From contig NC_071333.1 in NCBI RefSeq assembly GCF_010183535.1, positions 3,959,587-4,023,586 on the forward strand: a DNA stretch of 64,000 bases. Reading direction: 5' to 3'. The translations under genes and the position numbers were made by a program. Below the pieces are notes generated by a model. The model had not been told where the DNA came from and made no database searches. It saw only the letters and a program-made list of their open reading frames with translations. Below are positions 55,386-64,000 of the stretch, piece by piece. This DNA comes from Caenorhabditis remanei (lineage: Eukaryota; Nematoda; Chromadorea; Rhabditida; Rhabditidae). Every line of letters starts with the position of its first letter. The stretch's first letter is position 1.

Positions 55386-56291
55386 CTCCTTGGTCTCGAG
55401 CGGTGTCTCCGCTATCCTCCATATTGCTTCATGGATTTTCCTCTGGAAACGTCGCGGCTTGAAGTCCCATCACCTTATCACTCTTCAACTAACCCTCTTA
55501 AAAAACAAAAAAATCTACTCCTAGCCGTGGGTCTCGCCACGCTTCAACCGGTGAGTATACTGTACTATGGGGGTACTGTAGTGCGCTCTGTTTTAGTCCA
55601 CTTCACCAACTCCACCATCTCCCTCTCCACCGATGCCACTGCTATCCCCTTCCCCCAATCGCACTCGATTATTGAGATATCTCTAATCGGTGCCAGATCC
55701 ATCGCTATCATCATGAAAACTTCGGAGCATGTTAATGTGATAGCGGAGTACAAGCACTTGAATAGTTGGTACATTCGATCGCTCTTTTCGGCATGCCCAG
55801 TGTTTGCCGGTGTCCTTTTCGGAGGTGCTAGCGGTTTTTGGATTCCTGGCTCTGACGACGGGCTCGGGCTCCACGGGCTCGAAGCCGGAGCCATCACCAT
55901 GTCAAATTCCTGGCCCGCCTGGCTCATGGTACTCTTGCTCTTCATGGTTATAGTCATCGCTATCTCATATACCATCTATATCTATCTCACTTTGAAGGAT
56001 ATACTCAAAAACTATTCAAGAGTTTCCAAACTCCGAACCTCTCTTCTCTACTCAAGTCTCTTCGAGCTATGGTTCACCATGAGCACTTTCTATATCCCCT
56101 TTACCATTTGCCTTCTGCTCACCACACTATTCAATGTGTCGAGTGACTGGCTCGGGCTCTATTTCACAGTGATCAATGGGGTGTCTCCGATTGTGGAGGC
56201 CACTGTCAGTTTCGCTATCATTTTTGTGTTGAGAGTTTTTGGGGGGTCTGAGCTGCGGGGAATTTTTGAATTTTACAGAAAATCCGACTAG
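55381..56291 (+). pseudogene. Serpentine receptor-like gene with one frameshift
   Basis: ATG at 55381 opens MFSLVSSGVSAILHIASWIF, LWKRRGLKSHHLITLQ. In the A-rich tract at about 55500-55516 the frame must shift by one base; it then runs open to 56291. Hydrophobic segments include LLLAVGLATLQPVSILYYGG, SIIEISLIGARSIAIIM, SACPVFAGVLFGGASGF, WLMVLLLFMVIVIAISYTIY, FYIPFTICLLLTTLF and EATVSFAIIFVLRVFGG. Length and helix number fit a nematode 7TM receptor. The sequence is richer in C and T than its neighbours. A 46-nt GTGAGT..TTTTAG stretch at 55551-55596 looks like an intron, but removing it breaks the frame. An indel in the A tract, real or from sequencing, is the simplest reading. Confidence 0.5.
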
Positions 56292-56554
56292 CGTCCCGCG
56301 CCTCCCGGCGGGCTTCGCAGTTCTTGTCTGCGCCTCGTGCGCGGTGCTTAGCAAGTTTCAAATTCAAAAGTTAGCTTGCTCGACTTGAATGAAAAGGAAA
56401 AAACGTCCAGCTTTTGAGTTCAAAACAATGACACCGACTGGCCATATTTTTCCCGTGTTTGATCAGAAAATTCGAAACTTTTACAATATTTCTTTTCATA
56501 ATCTTTTAGAAAATTTATACAAAAAATACAAAAACAAAAAAAAATCAGTCGGAT

Positions 56555-57110
56555 TTGTTCTAAACGCTTTAGATTCACGTTTCCCGGGCACAAATTGAGC
56601 TTTTGTGAAAGAGTTTTAGGACCGAGGTTCCGATAAACGCGCGGCCGCGTAGTCCTCGGACAAATTGTTTTTCTCAATTTCGCGTTTTTTGCCTTTTCAG
56701 AGGTTTTTCGTCGATTTTTTTAAATTTCGTCGTTTTTTTTCGACAAAATATTACTCAAAAATGCATTATTGACAATATTTAAGTTTATTTTATACAATTT
56801 TTTGACTTTTCGAACAGAAATTGTTTGATTTACGCCGTATCTTTTTCTAATCTCTGTTTTTTCTTCGTTGTGTGAATTTTGTCGTTTTTCAGATTTAAAA
56901 GAACCGCAAGAAGCCACTCGACGTTGAAATCTCCAATTTTCTTGATGTTTTGTGTTAGTTTGTCTCAGAACTTCTGATTTCTCTCCGCCAATATTTCATT
57001 TCAGTGTGATCGATCCCGATGGACATCCTTCGGTCATTTCGCAAAGCTGTCGACAACTTCGACATCGTCTTCAACAAGGAAAACAACGAAATTAGTCATG
57101 TTAGTTTCAG
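56555..57110 (+). repeat. Paralogous segment, 3' part, copy 2
   Basis: Matches 40752-41340, from TTCACGTTT.CCCGG through the MDILRSFRKAVDNF exon at 57019-57099. Downstream of GTTAGTTTCAG the two copies part. Confidence 0.75.
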
Positions 57111-57716
57111 AATTTACTATTGTTGTTCTCTCCGCCATAAATTTCAAGACTAATTGCAGTTTTTAACTGCAATTAGTGATGAAGCTATTCACAGGGTAGC
57201 AGGAAATGCAAAAAGCTATTTTTATTCTTAAAATAGTTGTTCGCTTCCTTTTCTGTTACCTTGTCAATAGGCCCAAAACTGTAACTATCCCACCACTTCT
57301 CCTCTTTCTGTTATAACTCCCTTTGACTCTCCTTCCCGGTTGTCGAATAAGTGGCCTGTCCCTTTGTCATATAATATCTCATTCATTTAGTCAGACAGTC
57401 CGTGGTGCATGTATTTCTTGGCAGATGGCTCACTAACATTCCCAGGAGATGGAAATATTTAGTACATTAGTATTGAGAAATGACGTGGCAACAACGACAA
57501 ATAGTACACGAGCGAGAGAATATAGAAAAACACGAGAAATTAGACAGATCAGATGAACGAGCTCCGGGGTCTTTCAGAGGCTTTACTGCATGAGCTTTGA
57601 CAATCGAACACTGATTATTTTGAAATGCTAGCTATTTCTTCTTCGGCGACAAATGAATTTCAAGGTAAATTTAATTTATTGTAAAGCAAGTCAGTGACAA
57701 CAGACGTTAGTTCCAG

Positions 57717-58228
57717 TATTCGGCAACCATGATCGTCAGCTCCAAAGGCAACTACCCTTTGCGTTTCCAGAGACGGTAGAGGGTCATATGAACCTTCTAA
57801 ACAAGTTCAATGAGCAGCACCAACTTATCGTGACGCTGGATGGAATAGTAAAGCGAAAATTCGAGAATCCGAAGCTCAAAAAGTGAGTACTGCCTCAGAA
57901 ATCTTGAAAGAAACTTTTCTGCTCAAAACCGTAAGCGTGCAGCGGAAAGCAACAAATGAAACAAAGATAATAAAAATTTAATGAAGGAGAAGATCAAGAG
58001 TTGTCAAGGCGATTCATCAAGTTCTTCGGTAAATTTATTATCGGTAAGAAACTCATGTAGCCGGAATCAATAACGTATTGTTTGACTATTGGTTATTTCA
58101 GGCGGTACTCAAACGTCAAACGTCAATCGTCCAAAAATGTCAATAAACTTTTAGAAAAAAGCGGTTGCCGCTGAAAAAACCGGAAGAACACTGGGATAAT
58201 GTAGTATTCGAAATTCCACAGAACCTAG
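57717..58228 (+). CDS. Candidate exons of an unrecognised gene
   Basis: 57717-57882, between GTTCCAG and GTGAGT, reads FGNHDRQLQRQLPFAFPETV, then HMNLLNKFNEQHQLIVTLDG and VKRKFENPKLKK. 58155-58228, between TTTTAG and GTTTGT, reads KKRLPLKKPEEHWDNVVFE then IPQNL. Both look like genuine protein, but I cannot bridge them in one frame. They may belong with the MDILRSFRKAVDNF exon at 57019 or be a decayed gene. The 58175-58230 end is partly repeated near 58470. Confidence 0.35.
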
Positions 58229-58903
58229 GTTTGTGGGTACTTTTCTATAAGCTCATGAGACGCAGATTCCAAAATTGTTGATGAGTTTTTTAGAAAAATG
58301 CTTGCAGTTAAAAATACGGCAGAACATTTTTTTGGAATTTTTTAGAGCGTATAAACATTTCTCTGGTTTTCAAAGTCATTTTTGAATTTTGCTCGTCAAG
58401 ACGGTTCGAAAAAGTATAATCATGACTAGGTTCACTTCCATTTGGGTCTCATCGCGAAAACTAGTAGTTTCCAGAATTCCACAGAACCTAGGGTTGTTGG
58501 TACTTTTCTGAAAGCTCATGTAATGCTGGTCCCCGTTGTATTTCTCTCTTCATTTTTAACCCATTTCCTCCAAGTCAATAGAAGGCGTTCATCAGTAAAA
58601 AGCCAGGATGACTAGAAAACAGGAGGCGGAGTCAACTATTGGCGCATTATCGGGTGTGGCCTAGAATATTGACAATTCCATGTTCGGCCATTGGATAGAG
58701 GCAGATAGATGAGAGAGGAGAGAAACACATGAAAAGAGAATAGTTGAGTGAGGGGAGAGTGAGCGAAGAGTGTAAACATGTTTGTCTTTTTTGTGTCCCC
58801 CCCCCTTATTCGAACGCACAAGTTTCGAAACAAGAAGACATTCGAAAGAAAGCATGTTTCTGCGTATTTATGCTTCAAGCTGTTATTCTTAAAGTTTCTC
58901 TGA

Positions 58904-58970
58904 CATTGCTGCTCATTAATCGTAAAACATATGAAAACATCAGTTGTTAAGTGATCGATGAGCAGCAATG
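58904..58970 (+). ncRNA. Hairpin C, best-preserved copy
   Basis: CATTGCTGCTCAT pairs perfectly with ATGAGCAGCAATG, and AATCG above it pairs with TGATCG-like bases, leaving a roughly 30-nt apical region. The C-unit block GGCGGAGTCAACTATTGG starts at 58626. Confidence 0.55.
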
Positions 58971-59658
58971 ATAGATGAAGACTTTTTATTATTGTCATAA
59001 AATATGGTGAGTTTTCGGTTATTTATTTATTTTTTATTCTGGCCATGAGAAACGAAATTGAACATATCCAGTAATGTTTGAGTGAACAGCCGGTCACTTT
59101 GTAATCGTTTTCCTTTGCGAGAAAACCGTGAAATTAACTCAGTGCCAATGAATCGTAAAATAGCTCGGTTGACAGTTTTCTACGATTACAATCTCTGAAA
59201 TGCTGGAAATTGCACTTGATGAGCTGAGAATCTAACTACAGTTATCAGTTATAGATTTGTTTATTTTCTATCAGGAAATCAAACGTTTTCCGATTCCGTT
59301 TCGATTTCTGAATTTACCGTTTTCTTTTAAATCCAATCGCCCTTCAACAAGTTCATAGCAGTTTGGTTCACGCTTTGATCCTGTTTATCCTTGAGTCTGC
59401 TAGTGTCACGTTTTTGCTGCATTATTTGCGTCTTCGCCGCTCCCAACTTCCGAGACTCTTATTCTCAAAAGTTGCTTTGCAACACTGCGAAGAAATCAGA
59501 TAGCGAGTTGTAACCGCACTGTGTCAAAAAGTGACATTTTGATTTCTGTATTTCGCAGAGTCTGCCGTTTTGCACGCGCCGGAAGAGAAAAAATTCTGAA
59601 TAAAAATGAGCGGGATCCGTATTTCTCCAATTCGAAAATCATATTGCGAAATCAGATG

Positions 59659-59666
59659 TATAAATA
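59659..59666 (+). promoter_or_regulatory. TATA box of the sixth A+B unit
   Basis: TATAAATA preceded by TTGCGAAATCAGATG. Same block as at 4250-4273 and 6240-6259, over 50 kb away. Confidence 0.6.
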
Positions 59667-59778
59667 CTGAACGAAAACGACGGGAATTCATCATTCCCTC
59701 TACTATTGTTTCTGATTGTCATACCCGGCGCTTCGTGTTGTTGACAACAGCATCTTATTATTCAATGTCGTCATAACA

Positions 59779-59845
59779 GGCATAGCCTATTGGATTGAGT
59801 ATCATCAAAAACCAATATTGATGATACAATCACAATGGGCTCTGC
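59779..59845 (+). ncRNA. Hairpin B, copy 6
   Basis: The foot GGCATAGCCTATTG pairs with CAATGGGCTCTGC. ATTG pairs with CAAT, and the apical GTATCATCAA pairs perfectly with TTGATGATAC. This is the strongest fold of the family: about 26 pairs with one bulge and few mismatches. The hairpin A position in this unit is degenerate. Confidence 0.62.
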
Positions 59846-60700
59846 TTGTGAATGACATAATTAATTGGATAGTTTGTAATTTGGTGAAATGCTTTAAAAG
59901 GTAGTATAGAGAGCTACAAGTTAGTAGATCGTGAGTTTTTCACGAAAGTTTTAATAAAAAATTGTACGGACAAGAGACATTTTGCCGTCGAATTCCGTTT
60001 TCAGATAGGAAGTTATGGTTGATTTAACTTCACGTCGAATCTTGATTACCTTTTTATTCTTGAGAAAGTTTGTTGATTTGTGCCCTACCTATCAAACAAT
60101 TACAAGTTCTCAAAGATTGTGTTCTGCGCTTCCAAAACTCTCGTCATTGAATTTTCTGATTCTCCTTAATACCAGTAGTCCATTATCACGCTTCATCCTC
60201 TTTCTCTCTCTCTCTCTCTCTTTTTTGAACGTGCGAATTTCGAAATGAGGAGGCATTCGGAAGAAATCATGTGTCTGCGTGTTTGTGTCTTTCTGCCAAA
60301 TTGTGTTCGATACGCAACAAGAGAAGGATGAAGAAAAGAAAGAATTATCGTTCGGCTATTACTGCTGCTCCTTATTCAAGTCTGCTTCAAACTATTATTC
60401 TTCGTGTAACATATGAAAACATTGGTTGACTGTTACGTAGTCAATGAGCAGCAATGACAGATTGAGACTTTTTGTTTTTTTATAAAATATTGTGAGTTTT
60501 TTGATATCTGATAATAATTTTTTAAGGGTGTTCCCTAAGAAAAGTGTGTAATTGTTTTATCTTGTATCCAAAATGAGGTTCTTGTCAGATCCAACAGACC
60601 GATTTGATTTCTTGCTGAAAATCATCTAAAATTATTTTTATAATAGTCCTGCGATGAGTGGAGTCCTGATGACGCCAGACAATCGCCCTTCTCTATTTCT

Positions 60701-60703
<3 letters not shown>

Positions 60704-60751
<48 letters not shown>
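60704..60751. repeat. (CT)n microsatellite
   Basis: About 24 uninterrupted CT repeats. A shorter tract lies at about 60201-60222. Confidence 0.95.
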
Positions 60752-60754
<3 letters not shown>

Positions 60755-60759
60755 TTTTT

Positions 60760-62180
60760 TGAATCTGGATGACCAATAATAATGTTTACAATAGTGAACG
60801 GAGGAGAGTGACCATTTGTCGTCAAAAGTACTCGTTCAAAAACATTCAAAACATGTTTTCGCAATGTTTCTTGTAACGTCATCTGGCACCGCTGTCTCGC
60901 TTACACTATCTCACTCATGAGAGGGAGAAGTATCCAATTTCATTAGACGGGGACCAGGTTGGCGGTGGCGATGATAGTGTTGGAGACGTGGCTACGAGGT
61001 ACGCTACACCTGGTCTCGGTTAAAATACAAAAAAAAAGAATTTCACATCGTACACGGTTGTGTCATTTCGAGAACCGTGGGAAACGGGGTGCGTCAGGAG
61101 GAAAGTGATACGAAGATGTCAGAGGGAATAAATTTTTGAAAATTCCATAGATAAACAATTTTATTATCAGAAAAAAAACAAAATTAATCAACAATACTTC
61201 GAACTGAACTTATCTTCATTGAGTCTGTATTCTTTTTTCTGCCAGGGTTGCCAAACACAGTAACGGGATCCAATCAGAAAGCTTGTAAGAATTGGAACCA
61301 CTAACATTGTATTCCGTGAAATGAACGATTGACGTCTTATCTTCATTGTCACTTCAGTACCGTCTTCGCCCAAATTCCTAGAGTCGCGGTCATAGATGAT
61401 GAGTTGTTTTGAAAAAAAAACTTTTCCACCAAAAATAAATCAATATAATCCGATAGTATCCAGTGTTTTCTCCACTTTCCTCTAGCCCTTTCTCGCTCCT
61501 TGTGCTTATGTTCACTCGCCAGCACAGTGTTCCCAAAGACTTTTTATGATCAATAATAATATCTCTATTTTGGTGATTTTTAATGAGCAAAATGACAATG
61601 AAATCAACCATTTACAATTAAATATCCCGCGTTTTAGTATATTTATGTGCTTGTGAACGTCAGGTGAATTTTGAGTACCCTCCTGCATAATGCCTATTTA
61701 ATTGCACTTTATCATTTTTATAACGCATATCGGCGGCACCAGGGATGTGCGGAACTAAAAATTTTCGAAATTTCGGAATTTAGAGGTTTCCGTATTTTAT
61801 AATTCAGGAATTTTGAAACCCGCAAATTTTCCGAAGTATTCTTTCCGGAAATTGCGGAAATTTTGGAAAATCGGTTTTTATAATTGTTCATAGTCAAAAA
61901 ATTTATAAATATGCAATAAAAACTAAAAATTTAGTGAATGTTGACACAGGTGTGATGTCTTGGTTTTGAAGCGAATTATTTTGATTCCGCACAAATTTCT
62001 TTATTATCAGCACAAAAATGTAGGAAATTTTGGAAATTTTGAAACAATAGTTCTTCCAGTAAAATTTATCTGAAATAGGAATTTCCCGGAAGTACCGAGA
62101 AAAACCTCGGAATATTTCCAACGAAAACAATTCCAAAAAGTCTGAAAAATAAGTTATTGTCAATTTTCTACTATTCTCTA
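60760..62180. other. Gene-free interval with degenerate repeat
   Basis: 61760-61880 is a run of TTCGGAAATTTTGG-like words (GGAAATTGCGGAAATTTTGG) typical of an old dispersed repeat. I see no exon set. Confidence 0.4.
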
Positions 62181-63347
62181 TTCAAATCTACTATACTCAA
62201 CTATTTTGAAAGTCTCTCAGGCATTGCTGTTTATTGATGGTGTAACATATATTTTTTATCAACAGTGTTAATTGTTCCACTATCTATAACCGGCAATGGT
62301 TGATTAAGACGGTATTTTTGGTCGATCAGAAGTGTTGTAAGTTTTTGGAATTTTTATTTCCACGGTAGTTTTTACGGAACAATTTTGAAAGTAGCTTTAA
62401 AGTTCGGCCCCGAGGGTAAAACTGGGCGGAGGCGGCCTTCGCAATCCTGGCAAGCAGTTTTTGCAACTGCGGCACAGATTGTTGCTCTACTCTCTCGTGC
62501 ATGCAGAAAGAGCGCGTTTGGAACACGTAATTTTTTTCACAGTGTTTAGTGTTAGGCCAAGTATAGTAAATGGTAAAATTGATTGTCTGGATTTATAGAA
62601 CGAAAATTAAAGTACTCCGCGTCTTGAAATTATAAAGTCGCATTGGTGCGGACTTGCTCGCGGCCGCTTGGCAATGGGATTGACATCAAACCAAGTGGTT
62701 CGAAAAAGTCACCGTGTATTTTACAGATTAAAATTCAATCATTAGTTTCACATCTTTCCGCTGATTTCAGACACTGGTTTTGATTTTGTCATCACGATAG
62801 TTCTGATGCTTAACACCATTGAATATAACGTTTCCCGTTCTATGTGAACGTCTAAAGTCAAAAAACTGACTTTTCTATTCGGTATTTTCCGTCTATTTCA
62901 AAACGTTCATAACAGCTTCGGAAATGGATTGTTCATGTATGTTCTTGAGTCCGATGATGTCACGTTTTTTTCTATTTTCTCGGCGTCTCTGCCATTATCG
63001 TCTCCTAAGCACCTGATTCTCTCACGCTTTTGCAGTGCATCACCACATATTGTGTATAGACACGGCAGTGATGTCATGTTCTGTGTCTCTCAATTGTCTA
63101 ATTCTCACAAGCTTCCCTTGTCTCTTCGCGCATGCTTCACTTTGGCTGGGGGTCACACATCAGAAAAGAACAGTCTAGAAAACAGTGGGCGGGTCCAGAA
63201 TCACTGATTCGGATTTATAAGTATTGAAATTTAGTGAAATACATACATTGATTATTCTCTCAACTATTATTTTCTGATAGTCTTGATAGCCCTAACAGGA
63301 GACGAATTTGTATTCAACTGTTGCCATCTTTTCATGCCGTCGACATC

Positions 63348-63414
63348 GGCACAGCTTATAGTTTTGATATCCATCACAAATACTAGTGATAGATATCGTC
63401 ACGATAGGTTCTGC
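63348..63414 (+). ncRNA. Hairpin B, copy 7
   Basis: GGCACAGCTTAT pairs with ATAGGTTCTGC, and GATATCCATC pairs with GATAGATATC with one mismatch. A weaker TTTATAAGTA TATA element lies at 63214-63223. Hairpin A is missing in this unit. Confidence 0.55.
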
Positions 63415-63474
63415 TTGTGGCTGACAGTATTAATTGACTCTAGTGAGGTGATGTGTGAAAAATATTAACATGTA

Positions 63475-64000
63475 AGTTTGGACGAAAATTTAAGAATGGA
63501 GGGGATTTGAATGGAAAACTGGTGGGAGTGTTGTCGGGAATTCCGATTTCCGACTTCCGGATAAGGAAAGTTACTTCCGACTTACGTCATTTCATAACGG
63601 TGAATTTAGGAAGAGTACATTTGACAGAAATACTTGGAAAAATGGTATAAAAAGGAGAGAAAATAAGATTTTCCAAAAACAATTTTTAGATAATAACATA
63701 AATGTAGCAAATTTCAAGAGCTGTCGATTAAAGATGAAATTTGTGAACAAAACCTTTTTTGGATGTGAAATTTTCAAAAAACTGACTTCAACATGCAATT
63801 TCGTCAGGAAATGAAAAAAAATTTTTTCTAAAAATGGCCCAAAACTGTTTTTTTGTTGCTCTGAAGTCTAGAAAATTTTTAAAAAGCTGTTTTGGGCCGT
63901 TTTTAGAAAAAAACTTTTACCCGAAATTTTCAAGATTTTCCAAAAAACTTGAGCTTCAATTTTTGTAAAAAATTTTTTTTTTTAGTTTTCATTTATTATT
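63475..64000. other. Right window edge without a gene
   Basis: 63810-63900 holds an imperfect inverted repeat (AAAATTTTTTCTAAAAATGG with CCGTTTTTAGAAAAAAAC), probably part of a MITE that runs off the window. Confidence 0.35.

Larger units (their letters stand above)
58613..63470 (+). repeat. Right cluster of hairpin units
   Basis: All units here read forward: a C unit at 58613-59000, an A+B unit at 59290-59890, C remnants at about 60190-60480 and 62190-62330, and an A+B unit at 62860-63470. The A+B upstream blocks share CTTGAGTC with GTCACG and AGTTCATAGCAGT-like strings with 2700-2800. The C then A+B order is the same as at 2.1-7.8 kb. Confidence 0.7.

Noticed and set aside
55683..56354. 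Reverse-strand ORFs over the 55.4-kb receptor
   Set aside because: Shadows of the forward receptor frame, which has the membrane-helix pattern.
60700..60882. Arg-Glu repeat ORF on the reverse strand
   Set aside because: It is only the (CT)n microsatellite read as codons.

Overview
This window looks like nuclear DNA of a Caenorhabditis-type nematode. The genes have short exons and short AT-rich introns with tttcag acceptors. Two genes have an acceptor just before the start codon, as expected for SL trans-splicing. There is a divergent T-box factor, several fast-evolving serpentine receptors, palindromic TA- and TTAA-target MITEs, and decayed non-LTR retrotransposons. I cannot name the species. 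Gene density is low; most of the window is repeats, pseudogenes and lineage-specific material.

Layout. 1-1.7 kb: a five-exon T-box gene (+). 2.1-7.8 kb: an array of repeated units that fold into about 65-71 nt hairpins, many placed behind a TATAAATA box. 9.1-15.1 kb: two tandem pseudogene copies (-) of a spectrin-repeat protein. 17-17.6 kb: a truncated serpentine receptor (-). 18.1-23.8 kb: a seven-exon gene (-) for a 990-residue protein with a SUMO-interacting-like motif and a divergent C-terminal homeodomain; a palindromic MITE fills its first intron. 23.7-34.6 kb: a complex tandem array that carries a decayed copy of that gene's first exon, broken up by LINE debris and three MITEs. 34.6-39.1 kb: more LINE fragments. 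39.6-41.4 and 53.6-57.1 kb: paralogous segments with different cargo. 43.5-44.6 kb: an intact five-exon serpentine receptor (-). 45-46 kb: a 131-bp satellite, a GC-rich MITE and a TATA-driven short ORF. 49.3-50 kb: a C2H2 zinc-finger gene (+). 50.3-51.2 kb: an unrecognised basic protein (-). 53.7-56.3 kb: two damaged serpentine-receptor-like genes (+). 58.6-63.5 kb: a second cluster of the hairpin units.

The most interesting item is the hairpin family. Two unit types alternate: C units with one hairpin, and A+B units with two hairpins behind a conserved TTGCGAAATC..TATAAATA block. Between copies the stem sequences change almost completely while pairing is kept, including compensatory changes, so the folded RNA rather than the sequence appears to be under selection. 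Candidate readings are a young microRNA-like cluster family or another structured RNA family. None of this has been checked against expression data or databases. All exon structures are hand-built from splice signals and reading-frame continuity.
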